From the NCBI GenBank assembly GCA_024666565.1, contig CP088295.1:3596001-3660000 (forward strand): a stretch of 64,000 bases of DNA, read 5' to 3'. The notes beneath the pieces are model-generated. The model was not told the origin of the DNA, did not search any database, and saw nothing but the letters and a program-made list of their open reading frames with translations. Numbering within the stretch: position 1 is the stretch's first letter; every line of letters begins with the position of its first letter. Shown here piece by piece: positions 7,916-17,042 of the stretch. The stretch is from Svornostia abyssi. GTDB taxonomy: Bacteria > Actinomycetota > Thermoleophilia > Solirubrobacterales > Solirubrobacteraceae. The position numbers and the translations under genes are program-made.

Positions 7916-10763
7916 ATGCGCCTTGGGTCACTCGCGCAGCTGGGTTCTCGTCTGTCCCCCCCGCTCGAACCTCGTCAGTCGCATCGTCGGCTCGCTGCTG
8001 CTCGTCTCCCTCGTGGTGCTCGCGCTCGTGGGCGCCTACGCGGTCTCTCGGGCCCGTGACAGCCTGAAGTCGCAGGTCTATCAGCGCCTCGACGCGGCCG
8101 CGAGCCTGCGGCAGACGTTCTTCGACGAACGTGTGGACGACACGCTCGCCGCCGTGCGCAACGTGGCGGAGAGCCCGCAGCTCTCCGAGCAGATCGAGCA
8201 GATGCAGGGCCCGCCATCCAGGAAGACCGCCGCCGCCCGCGTCCGGGCGGCTGAGATCCTGCGCCGTGCGATCCGGCATCAGAGTGACCTGAGCGAGCTG
8301 TTCGTCATGTCGCCGACCGGCGGCCGGGTCATGGTCGCCACCGACCGCGATCACGAGGGCCGCTACGAGGTCGCCGAGCCGTTCTTCCAAGTCGGCCTCA
8401 AGCGCGCCGACGTCCTGGGGATCTACCCGTCGGCGTCGGACGGGGCGCCCGCGATGACGGCGGTCTCACCGCTGCGAGACGCCGACGGCCGCCGGATCGC
8501 CGTCATCGGCGGCCACGTCGACCTCAATCGCCTGCGCACCGTGCTCCTGGACCGCCGCGGCCTCGGGCGCACCGGAGAGACGTACTTCGTCGACCGCTTC
8601 AACAACTTCGTCTCACCCGCCCGCTTCGGGGAGCGCTCGTTCCCGCGCGGGGTCCGCACCCCCGGCGTCAACCGCGCGCTCGGTGGCGCCAACGGGCGCG
8701 GGCTCTACGAGAACTACAGCGGCGTGCCCGTCGTGGGCGCGTACCGCTGGCTCGAGAACCGCAATGTCGCGCTGCTGGCAGAAGTCCGCCAGGACGAGGC
8801 GTTCGCCCCTGAGCGGCGGCTGACGCAGGCGATCCTCATCGGCGGCGTCCTCGCCGCCATGGTGCTCGCCGCGATCACGTACCTGCTGACACGGAGGATC
8901 GTGCGCCCGGTGCGGTCGCTCACCACGGCGGCGTCCGCACTCGCCGACGGCGACCTTGGGCGCACCGCGCCGGTCTCCGGCCGCGACGAGGTCGGCACCC
9001 TCGGCCACGCGTTCAACCGGATGAGCAGCGAGCTGCTCGAGACCCACGAGGACCTCGAGCGGCGGGTCGACGACCTCGCCGCGAGCGAGGAGCGCTACGC
9101 CCTGGCGCAGCGCGGCGCCAACGACGGGCTGTGGGACTGGGACCTCGAGCGCGACGAGCTGTACGTGTCCTCGCGCTGGGCCTCGATGATCGGCTACGAC
9201 GAGGAGGAGCTCGGATCGAGTCCCAGCGAATGGCTCGACCGCATCCACCCCGACGACCGCAAGCGGGTGCGCAGCGACTTCGACCGCCACCTCGCCGGCG
9301 AGATTCCGCACTTCGAGGCGGAGTTCCGCATCCGGCACCGCGACGGGCGCTGGCTGTGGGTTCTCGCCCGTGGCGTCGCGGTCCGGGACGGTGACGCGCC
9401 GCCCCATCGCTGCGCCGGGTCGCTCACGGACATCAGCGATCGCAAGGCGTTCGAGGACCAGCTGCTGCGCCAGGCGCTCCACGACCCGCTGACGGGACTC
9501 GCCAACCGCGCGCTGTTCATGGAGCGGCTCGACCACCTGCTGCGCCGGTCCTCCCGCCATCCCGACGATGGGTTCGCGGTGCTGTTCGTCGACGTGGATC
9601 AGTTCAAGGTCGTCAACGACAGCCTCGGTCACCTCGCCGGCGATGAGCTGCTCATCAGCGTCGCGCGCCGTCTGGCGAGCGGGTTGCGGCCCGGCGACAC
9701 GATCGCGCGCCTCGGCGGCGACGAGTTCGCGATCCTGCTCGAGCCGGTGGAAGGGGCCCGCGACGTGCTGCACACCGCCGAGCGGGTGCAACAGCGGCTG
9801 AACAGCCCGCTGACGCTCGCCGAGCGTGAGCTGTTCATCACCGCGAGCATCGGGATCGCGTTCGGGCCGCGCCGGTACCGCGCGTCCGAGGAGATCCTGC
9901 GCGACGCCGACACCGCCATGTACCGGGCGAAGTCGCTCGGGCGGGGCCGGCACGCGCTGTTCGACGAGGACATGCACCTGCGAGCCCTGAACCGGCTCGC
10001 GGTGGAGTCCGACCTGCGGCGGGCGGTCGAACGCGACGAGTTCGAGGTCCTCTTCCAGCCCATCGTCTCACTCGATGACCAGCGCGTCGTGGCGGTCGAG
10101 GCCCTCGCCCGCTGGCTGCACCCCGAACGCGGCCTCCTGTCGCCCGCGGAGTTCATCCCCGTGGCCGAGGAGACCGGCCTCATCGTCCCCCTCGGGCGCC
10201 TGGTGCTGCAGCGCATCGTCGCGACCCTCGGCGACTGGCGCCGCGAGCTCGGGCCGGAGCGCGTTCCGCGGGTCAGCGTCAACGTCTCCCGCGTCCAGCT
10301 CCGACACCCTGACTTCGTCGCGAGTGTTCGCGAGCTCGTGGCCGACCCGCAGGTGGCGTCGCACCTCAACCTCGAGATCACCGAGAGCGTCGTCGTGCAG
10401 GACGCCGCGACCGAGGGCCGCGCGCTCGATGACCTCGTCGACCTCGGCCTGCACCTGCACGTGGACGATTTCGGCACCGGCTACTCGTCGCTGGCGACCC
10501 TGCACGAGATGCCGATCTCGACGCTGAAGATCGACCGCTCCTTCATCACGGGGCTCGGCGGCCGGCGGGACACGACGGAGGTCATCCGCGCGATCGTCGC
10601 GCTCGGGCACAACCTCGACATGGAGATCGTCGCCGAGGGCATCGAGACCGAGGAGCAGCTGGCCGCCATTCAGGCGCTTGGCTGCGACCTCGGCCAGGGG
10701 TACCTGTTCGCGCGGCCGCTCCCCGCCGGTCACCTCATGGACCGGCTGCACCAGGAGGTGTGA
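7916..10763 (+). CDS. Membrane Cache-HAMP-PAS-GGDEF-EAL cyclic-di-GMP enzyme
   Basis: About 948 residues. A membrane segment (IVGSLLLVSLVVLALVGAY), a periplasmic Cache-like sensor of about 270 residues, a second membrane segment, HAMP, PAS/PAC, then GGDEF and EAL. The cyclase site is intact (RLGGDEFAIL) and the RPGD inhibitory site sits five residues before GGDEF. The EAL domain keeps VEALARW, the LEITES glutamate, VDDFGTGYSS, LKIDRSF and AEGIET, so both synthesis and hydrolysis of c-di-GMP look possible. As sequenced, the frame opens only at TTG 7923. Removing one base from the C7 run at 7956-7962 joins it to ATG 7916 and gives MRLGSLAQLGSRLSP followed by RSNLVSRIVG, a more natural N terminus. 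The stop overlaps the next start (GTGA), so the binding proteins are translationally coupled. Confidence 0.93.
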
Positions 10764-11932
10764 GCGTGCGGGGCGCGCGATGCCTCCCGTTCGTGGCCGT
10801 CGTCGCGCTCCTCGCAGGATGCGGCGAGGACGACGCCCCGAGCGGCCCGATTCCCATCGGGGGGATCTTCACGCTCGCGGGCCCAGCCGAGGACGAGTCG
10901 ACGGTGCACGGGCTCCGCCTCGCGATCGACGAGATCAACGCCCGCGGCGGTGTCGAGGTCGGCGACCAGCGCCGGCGCCTCGCCCTGCGCATGCTCGACG
11001 ACGAGGCGCTCCCTCCGACCGCCGTCGCCAACGCGAACGAGCTCGTCAACCAGCGCAACGTCGTCGCGCTGCTCGGCCCCGTCAAGAGCACGCTCGCGAT
11101 CCCGGTCGGCGCCGTTGCGGAACGCGGCGGCGTGCCCATGATCACGCCCGGGTCGACGAACCCGGCCACGACACGCGGCCGCACGTTCGTCTTCCGAACG
11201 ATCGTGACCGACGACTTCCAGGGCGCCGTCGCCGCCGCGTTCGCACGTCAGGCCATCGGCGCGCGCAGCGCCGCGATGTTCTACGACGCGAGCTCGCCGT
11301 ACAGCACGGGGATCGCGGCGTCGTTCCGGTCCGGGTTCGAGCGCCGCGACGGCAAGATCGTGGCCTCCGGCACCTACACCCCCGACCAGGTCAGCCGCAC
11401 CGCGGGCATGCGCCGGCTGGCGCGCAGCCAGCCCGACGTCCTCTACCTCCCCAACCCCGCGTCCGACACCGCAAGCCAGGGACGGCGCGCACGCACGCTC
11501 GGCATGCGAGCCGTCCTGCTGGGCGGCGACACCTGGGCGGAGCAGACCTTCCTGCGCGCCAGGGCGTTCCGGGGCAGCTACCACACGGCGCAGTGGTCGC
11601 CCGACCTCGAGGACCCCCGCTCGCTCGCGTTCGTCGCCGCGTACCGCCGTCGGACCGGCGACGACCCCAGCCAATACGCCGCGACGGCGTACGACGCGGC
11701 CGGCCTCCTCGCGGAGGCGATCACGCGCGCCGGCCGCGCCGAGCCGGCCGCCATCCGGGCCGCACTCGACGCCGTCGACACCTACGAGGGCGTCTCCGGC
11801 CGGCTGCGCTACTTCAGAGGCGGAGATCCGGTTGCGAGCGCGGTCGTCGTGCGCAGCACGCGCAGCGGCACGAAGGTCGTGGCGCGCCTGACGCCCGAAT
11901 CGATCGCTCCCGAGCCCACGGGGCAGCCATGA
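10760..11932 (+). CDS. Substrate-binding lipoprotein, branched-chain amino acid receptor family (copy 1)
   Basis: 390 residues. GTG start overlaps the GGDEF-EAL stop by 4 bases. The N terminus has a signal peptide with lipobox LLAGCG, so the mature protein is a membrane-anchored lipoprotein. The rest is a type I periplasmic-binding fold of the Leu/Ile/Val-receptor (ANF) family: IGGIFTLAGPAEDESTVHG, VVALLGPVKSTLAIPVG, PMITPGSTNPATT, SPDVLYLPN-like QPDVLYLPNPAS and LLGGDTW. These bind amino acids, amides or short acids and normally feed an ABC permease. No permease or ATPase gene is present here; instead the gene is locked to a Cache-domain c-di-GMP enzyme, which suggests a sensory rather than transport role. 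That role is inference. Confidence 0.9.
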   Translation: MSVRGARCLPFVAVVALLAGCGEDDAPSGPIPIGGIFTLAGPAEDESTVHGLRLAIDEINARGGVEVGDQRRRLALRMLDDEALPPTAVANANELVNQRNVVALLGPVKSTLAIPVGAVAERGGVPMITPGSTNPATTRGRTFVFRTIVTDDFQGAVAAAFARQAIGARSAAMFYDASSPYSTGIAASFRSGFERRDGKIVASGTYTPDQVSRTAGMRRLARSQPDVLYLPNPASDTASQGRRARTLGMRAVLLGGDTWAEQTFLRARAFRGSYHTAQWSPDLEDPRSLAFVAAYRRRTGDDPSQYAATAYDAAGLLAEAITRAGRAEPAAIRAALDAVDTYEGVSGRLRYFRGGDPVASAVVVRSTRSGTKVVARLTPESIAPEPTGQP

Positions 11933-13083
11933 CGGCGCGCCGGGCGATCATGGCGCTCCTCACGGCCGCCGCACTCGCCGGGGCCGGGTGCGGCGACGAC
12001 GCCGGGGACGCCGCCGAGGTCGACATCGCCGGGCTGTTCACCCTCTCCGGCGAGACCGCGGATGTCCAGAGCACCCGCGGCGCCCGCTTGGCCGTCGCGG
12101 AGATCAACCGGGCCGGCGGCGTCCTCATCGACGGCGAACGCCGCCGACTTCGGTTGCGCATCGCCGACGACCAAGCCGAACCGCAGGTGGCCGTCGCCCG
12201 AGCGAACGAGCTGCTCAGCCGGCCGGGCGTGGCGGCGCTCGTCGGCCCGTCGAAGAGCGTGGTCGCCGTCCCGGTCGGAGCTGTGGCCGAGCGCGCGGGA
12301 ATCGCGATGATCACCCCGGCCTCGACGAGCCCCGCGACGACCCGCGACCGCCGATTCGTCTTCCGCACGACGTTCACGGACGACGTGCAGGGCGCGGTGG
12401 CCGCGCAGTTTGCCCGACGGCGCCTCCGGGCCCGCACGGCCGCGGTGATGTACGAGGCGACGTCGCCGTACAACAGCGGGCTGGCGCGGTCCTTCCGCCA
12501 GGAGTTCCGCAAGCGGGGCGGCAAGATCGTGGGGGTCGCGACCTACACCGTCGACGAGGACGACCACTCGCGCGGAATGGATCGCCTGGCCGCCGCGCGC
12601 CCCGACGTGCTCTACCTCCCGAACGCCGCGCCTGACGTCGAGCTCCAGGCACGGCGTGCGCGCCGCGTCGGCCTCGACAGCACCCTGCTCGGAGGTGACG
12701 CGTGGGACGTCAGCCGGCTCCGTGACCTGCCGCTGTTCGACGACAGCTACGCGACGACGCTCTGGTCGGCCGACACCCGCGACGACGCCGGACGGGCGTT
12801 CGTCCGGACCTTCCGGCGGGCCTACGGCACGCTGCCCTCGGCCTACGCAGCGTCGTCCTACGACGCGGTGCGACTCATCGCCGGCGCGCTGCGTCGCGCG
12901 GGGACCACGACGCCCAGCGCGGTCCGCGACCAGCTCGATGCGGTCACCGTGCACGACGGCGCCGTCGGCCGGCTCATCTTCGGCGACGGCGGGGATCCCG
13001 AGACCGGCGCCGTCGTGCTGCGACTCGGCGACGGCCGGGCGAAGGCGTCCTGGCAACTGCCGGCCGCCTCGCCCGGCGCGTGA
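11929..13083 (+). CDS. Substrate-binding lipoprotein, branched-chain amino acid receptor family (copy 2)
   Basis: 384 residues from ATG 11929, which overlaps the previous stop (ATGA). It is a tandem paralogue of the preceding gene: VAALVGPSKSVVAVPVGAVA, AMITPASTSPATT, RPDVLYLPNAAPD and LLGGDAW correspond segment by segment. The signal peptide ends LAGAGCGDD; the Cys fits lipidation although the -3 residue is not the usual Leu. Ligand-contacting loops differ between the copies (EDESTVHG against ETADVQST), so they may recognise different ligands. It ends 11 bases before the convergent chemoreceptor stop. No transporter partner is nearby. Confidence 0.9.
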   Translation: MTARRAIMALLTAAALAGAGCGDDAGDAAEVDIAGLFTLSGETADVQSTRGARLAVAEINRAGGVLIDGERRRLRLRIADDQAEPQVAVARANELLSRPGVAALVGPSKSVVAVPVGAVAERAGIAMITPASTSPATTRDRRFVFRTTFTDDVQGAVAAQFARRRLRARTAAVMYEATSPYNSGLARSFRQEFRKRGGKIVGVATYTVDEDDHSRGMDRLAAARPDVLYLPNAAPDVELQARRARRVGLDSTLLGGDAWDVSRLRDLPLFDDSYATTLWSADTRDDAGRAFVRTFRRAYGTLPSAYAASSYDAVRLIAGALRRAGTTTPSAVRDQLDAVTVHDGAVGRLIFGDGGDPETGAVVLRLGDGRAKASWQLPAASPGA

Positions 13084-13094
13084 CCGGCCCGCCG

Positions 13095-14916
13095 TCAGTC
13101 GAGCGTGAAGCTCGACACCGCGACCTGCAGCTCCCGGGCCCGCCCGGCAAGCTCCTGTGCGGACGCGGCGATCTCCTGCGCGGAGGCCGACGTCTGCTGC
13201 GTGGAGGCGCTCACCTGCTCGGTGGATGCACTCGACTGCTCGGCGATGGCGGACACGTCCTCCATCCGCGCGCCCATCTGCTCGGCCGCGCCGACGATCT
13301 GATCGACGGCCGCGGAGATCTGCCCCACGCGGCCGGTCATGTCGTCCACCGAGCCCGCGATCCGGTCGAACGCGGCCCGGGCCTGCGTCACGGATTCCGC
13401 GCCGCGCGCGGTCCGCTCGGCGCCGCTCTCCACCACGCCGACGGCGCGCTGCGTCTCGGTCTGGATCTCCGCCACCAGTGCGGCGATCGAGCGGGACGCG
13501 TCCTGCGACTCCTCGGCCAGCGTGCGGACCTCGTCGGCGACGACCGCGAACCCGCGGCCCTGCTCACCGGCGCGCGCGGCCTCGATGGCGGCGTTCAGCG
13601 CGAGGAGGTTCGTCTGCTCGGCGATCCCGGTGATCGTGGCGACGATGCCGCCGATCGCCTTCGACCGCTCGCCCAGTCCGCGGATGGCTTCCGTCGCGTC
13701 GGCCGACGCGGAGGTCACGGCGTCCATCGCTTCGCTCGCGGACGAGACGGTGGCGGCACCTTCGACGGCGACGGCGCGTGCCTCCTCGGCGGCCTTCGTG
13801 GTCAGCGCGGCGTCCTCGGCAGAGCGCCCCGAGGCGGTGACAACCTCGCGACCGAGCTTCGCGGCGTCGTCCAGCCCGGTGACCTGGCGCTGTGCGCCCT
13901 GTGCGACGTCGCCGACGGCATTGGCGATCTCGCCGACCGCGCGTCCGGTCTCATCGGACGCGTTCGCCATCTGCTCCGATGCGGCCGACAGCGACGTGGC
14001 GGTGCCGGCGACCTTGCCGATGAGCTCGCGGAGGTTGGCGACCATCGACGCGCAGGCGTTGCCGAGCTTGTCGCGCTCGCTGTGCGGCGTGACCTTCACG
14101 CTCAGGTCGCCCGCGGCGATCCGCTCGGCGGTTCCGGCCATGCCGTTGAGGTACTCGGTCATGCGCTGCGCGGCGCGGGCCATCTCGCCGACCTCGTCGC
14201 GGCTCCTGACGTCGATGTGCTGGTCGACGTCGCCGACGGCGATCCCGTCGACGGCCACGAGGACCTGCCGCACGCCACGGGTGATGCCGCGGGTGATGAA
14301 GAACGCGGTGACCGCACCGAGCAGGATCGCCGCGGCGAGCAGGATCAGCGTTCGGGTCCGCGAGTCACGGAATGTGGAGGTGATCCCGGCGTTCAGCTGC
14401 TGCGCCTCCTCGTCGTTGACGCGGATGAGCTTCGCCAGCGTGGCGTCGGTCTGGTTGTAGAGCGGCCCGGCCGCCGCGAAGTAGCGCTCGATCGCCGCCG
14501 CGTCGGTCCCGGCTGCGGTGCCTGCGAGCACCGACCGGTAGGCGCGCTCGTACTCGGCGAGCTGGCGATCGAGCACGCGCAGGCCGGAGCGTTCGGCGGG
14601 CAGCAGCTCGGTCGCGCGGTACGCCCGGATGAGCGGCGCGATCTTGGCCCAGTCGTCGTTGGAGATCTTGGCGAAGGGCGCAACGTCGTCGTCGGTGGTG
14701 ATGGCACGCTGGATCTGGCTGTCGATGTCCCCCAGCAGGCCGCGGACCTCGGCGAGGTCCCGCATGGGCACCACCCGGTCCCCGTACATCGAGGCGCCCT
14801 TGTCGGCGACGGACGACAAGGACGTCACGGCGATGGCGCCGACGGCCATCGCGAGGGCGATGACAATGGCGAAGCCGCCGTAGAGCTTGACTGCGAGGGG
14901 GGATGGTGCGGGGCAT
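13095..14916 (-). CDS. Methyl-accepting chemotaxis protein
   Basis: Transmembrane receptor: TM1 ([19 protein letters not shown]), an extracytoplasmic four-helix-bundle-like domain of about 160 residues, TM2 ([18 protein letters not shown]), two HAMP modules in tandem, and a long cytoplasmic coiled coil. The hairpin tip [20 protein letters not shown] then [17 protein letters not shown] is the CheA/CheW contact site. Gln/Glu pairs in the helices are candidate methylation sites; there is no C-terminal CheR-binding pentapeptide. As sequenced, the frame is open upstream without a good start. One base fewer in the G6 run at 14897-14902 puts ATG 14916 in frame, giving [15 protein letters not shown] (about 606 residues), a typical chemoreceptor start 49 bases below a sigma-28-like promoter. 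No other che gene is in the window. Confidence 0.93.
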
Positions 14917-14964
14917 GACAGTGAGGACCCTTTCGATACGACAAGGTGAAACGCGATGTCCTGG

Positions 14965-14991
14965 TTATCGCCCTGCTGGTGGACCTGTTGA
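14965..14991 (-). promoter_or_regulatory. Sigma-28 (flagellar)-like promoter for chemoreceptor gene
   Basis: On the minus strand TCAA (14988-14991), 15 bases, then GGCGATAA (14965-14972). The flagellar sigma factor consensus is TAAA-N15-GCCGATAA, so spacing is exact and 10 of 12 positions match. It lies 49 bases before the proposed ATG at 14916, with GAAAGGG in between as a possible ribosome site. This is the main content of the gene-free stretch 14917-15239. Confidence 0.5.
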
Positions 14992-15013
14992 AGTGGGGAT
15001 CCCCAAAACTTGG

Positions 15014-15030
15014 TCACACGTGAGTCACAC
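15014..15030. promoter_or_regulatory. TCACAC direct repeat, candidate operator
   Basis: TCACAC occurs at 15014-15019 and again at 15025-15030, an 11-base period that places both copies on one face of the helix, with the E-box-like CACGTG between them (15017-15022). It lies 23 bases upstream of the chemoreceptor -35 element and about 210 bases before the divergent gene at 15240. Confidence 0.3.
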
Positions 15031-15239
15031 AGTCCCAAATCCCCTGGAAATCCGGATCTTGGACTGACTCGTTCCTCTTTCTGTTGCGCGCGCGCAGGTG
15101 GCTCCACCGACCGGTGATCCAGGTACGTACAAGGCCGAAAGGGCGACGCAGAAGCCCGCAGCGGACCGTTTGCACGAGGTCGGCGGCAGGAGTACGGTCA
15201 CGCAGGAGAGGAGCGACCGCGACGCGACCCCAAGCGAGC

Positions 15240-16310
15240 ATGCACCGGGCGGCGTTCGGAACGTGGCTGTTCACCGTCGCCGCGCTCTGTGCGCCTGCCG
15301 CCTCGAGCGCCGCACGGGTACCTGACCTCACGGTCGCCCGCGTGAGCGTCAGCGCGCTGACCGTCGACACCGCACGGTGCACCACAGCCGGGTGCCCCGT
15401 GCGACTGGACGCGGCGGCGCGCATCGTCAACCGCGGCGGCCGCCGGTCGGCACGCACGCGGGCCGGGTTCTTCCTGTCGGCAGATGCACGGCGAGACCGG
15501 GCCGACCGCGCGGCGGGCCGCGTCTGGCTCCAAGCCGTGCGCAGTCGGCGCAACCGCAGCGCCGAGGCGACGCTGTCGCTCACCGATATCCAGCCGGGCA
15601 CGCACCGGCTCATCGCCTGCGCCGACGTCACCAACCGCGTGCACGAACGCCGGGAGGGCAACAACTGCCGCGCCAGCGCCCCCTTCACCGTCCAGGGCGC
15701 GGCGACGGCGCCCGCCTCAGGGGGCCCACAGCCACCGACGGCTCCATGCCAGGAGCCAGGCTGGCGCACCGACCTGTGCGCGGAGATCGCGGCAGCGATG
15801 GCCAGCCGCTCGTTCCTCGACATGGCCGACGTCGTGACGTTCGCGCTCCTCTACCAGCACCACCGCACGGGTCAGGCGATCCCCCGTTCCATCGCCGCGG
15901 GTCTCATCCAGCCGCTGCGCACCGCCTGGGACCCCGTGCGCGGGCAGGCCGGACTCGCGACGTACCGTGTCGCCGGGTACCTCGACTTCTGGGCGTACAG
16001 CGCGTACGCCGGCGTCGACTGGCCGCGGTTCCCGGACCGCATGGACACTCGGCAGGAGTTCACGAGTTGGTGGGAGACGTACGGCATCGTCCAGTTCACC
16101 GCACGGCAGAACGCCATCAACCACAGCCTCAACGCGATCCTGCAGTCCGAGGCCGCGTGGCGCGAGGCCATGGACGACTGGAAGGCCTACGACCTGAAGC
16201 TCATCACCGCGCAGCAGCACTCCGACGCCACGGTGTTCGCCGATCTCACCCTCGGGACGGCCCAGGCCGCGGTGCTCAACGCGGCGAACGCCGTGAAGGG
16301 CCCGCCCTGA
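15240..16310 (+). CDS. Secreted protein: CARDB-like domain plus unknown domain
   Basis: 356 residues from ATG 15240, chosen because it starts a clear signal peptide (MHRAAFGTWLFTVAALCAPA, cleavage near ASSAA). Residues about 25-140 read as a CARDB-like immunoglobulin fold: PDLTVARVSVSALTVDT, TRAGFFLSADARRDRAD, EATLSLTDIQPGTHRLIACA and a closing NNCRASAPF with paired Cys. After a Pro-rich linker there is a 200-residue, Trp/Tyr-rich helical domain (YLDFWAYSAYAGVDWPRFP, FTSWWETYGIVQFTARQNAI) that I do not recognise. A GGAGAGGAG element at 15204-15212 is too far upstream to serve this ATG well. Probably an exported protein with a binding role. Confidence 0.72.
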   Translation: MHRAAFGTWLFTVAALCAPAASSAARVPDLTVARVSVSALTVDTARCTTAGCPVRLDAAARIVNRGGRRSARTRAGFFLSADARRDRADRAAGRVWLQAVRSRRNRSAEATLSLTDIQPGTHRLIACADVTNRVHERREGNNCRASAPFTVQGAATAPASGGPQPPTAPCQEPGWRTDLCAEIAAAMASRSFLDMADVVTFALLYQHHRTGQAIPRSIAAGLIQPLRTAWDPVRGQAGLATYRVAGYLDFWAYSAYAGVDWPRFPDRMDTRQEFTSWWETYGIVQFTARQNAINHSLNAILQSEAAWREAMDDWKAYDLKLITAQQHSDATVFADLTLGTAQAAVLNAANAVKGPP

Positions 16311-16328
16311 GCGTCTGGCGCGGCCCGG

Positions 16329-16760
16329 TCAGCCGCCCGCCTGCGAGAGCAGCACCCCCACCACCACGGCATGCGCGCTCCACGCGGCCGTCCGGACCCA
16401 GGAGGCGGACTCCAGCCGGCGGTGGACGCGCACGTCGAACCCCGCACCGAGTTCAGTGTGCCGCGGCACGGCCAGCAGTCCGGTCGCCAGCCACGTGAGC
16501 ACCGCCAGCACGAACCCCGCGACGATCAGCGACGAACTCGTCCCCGCGGGCGACGAGAACAGCAGCCAGCCTGATGTGACCAGCTCCACGGCCATCGCCG
16601 GGAACACCACCGGGGTGGTGCGTTCCGAATGCAGCCGGTGGTACGTGAGGAAGCGGTCGGGCCCGACCTCGGCGAAGAGCGGGTAGTGCACGACCTGGAC
16701 GAACCAGTGCAGCCCGGTCATGAACCAGGCGGCGGCAGCGCAGAGGATGAGGACCGTCAT
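16329..16760 (-). CDS. Conserved four-helix integral membrane protein
   Basis: 143 residues with four predicted membrane helices: an N-terminal helix running into TGLHWFVQVVHYPLF, one around FPAMAVELVTSGWLLF, one around SLIVAGFVLAVLTWLATGLL, and a C-terminal helix. The His-rich motif HWFVQVVHYPLF after the first helix and RHTELGAGFD before the last resemble small uncharacterised membrane families of the DUF1772-like type. No enzyme activity can be assigned. It lies downstream of the tRNA gene but behind that gene's terminator, so it probably has its own promoter. Confidence 0.7.
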   Translation of the reverse strand: MTVLILCAAAAWFMTGLHWFVQVVHYPLFAEVGPDRFLTYHRLHSERTTPVVFPAMAVELVTSGWLLFSSPAGTSSSLIVAGFVLAVLTWLATGLLAVPRHTELGAGFDVRVHRRLESASWVRTAAWSAHAVVVGVLLSQAGG

Positions 16761-16797
16761 CGCCCTCTGGGTACGCAGAGCGTCGCCAGAACGACGA

Positions 16798-16819
16798 AGG
16801 GCCCGCAGCAGCGGGCCCT
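16798..16819 (-). terminator. Hairpin terminator after tRNA-Asn
   Basis: AGGGCCCGC-AGCA-GCGGGCCCT forms a perfect 9-bp stem with a 4-base loop, 12 bases beyond the tRNA 3' end. On the minus strand it is followed by TCGTCGTTC, a weak U tract. Confidence 0.7.
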
Positions 16820-16830
16820 CACGCGTGAGG

Positions 16831-16903
<73 letters not shown>

Positions 16904-17042
16904 ATGATCGCCGACCGGTTGATCGGCAGCGACGCCCACGATGTTAGGACACACGCCCGCCGTACGCGCACCGGGACTCAAGATTCCCTGCATGTCGCCG
17001 ATCAGGTGACCACATCTTCGAGCTCGAATGAGGAGCACTCTC

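Noticed and set aside
7860-7916. An 18-codon leader peptide (GTG 7860 to TGA 7914) before the GGDEF-EAL gene
   Set aside because: The Shine-Dalgarno-like GAGGAGG touches the GTG with no spacing and the peptide has no regulatory features; not supported beyond the TGATG overlap.
10678-13083. An 801-residue open frame that would cover both binding proteins
   Set aside because: Only its last 384 codons are real (from ATG 11929). The first part is an Arg-rich shadow of the GGDEF-EAL and first binding-protein genes.
13084-13115. A small hairpin TCGAGC-GTGAA-GCTCGA as a bidirectional terminator
   Set aside because: Only 6 bp, inside the last codons of the chemoreceptor, no U tract; could be chance.
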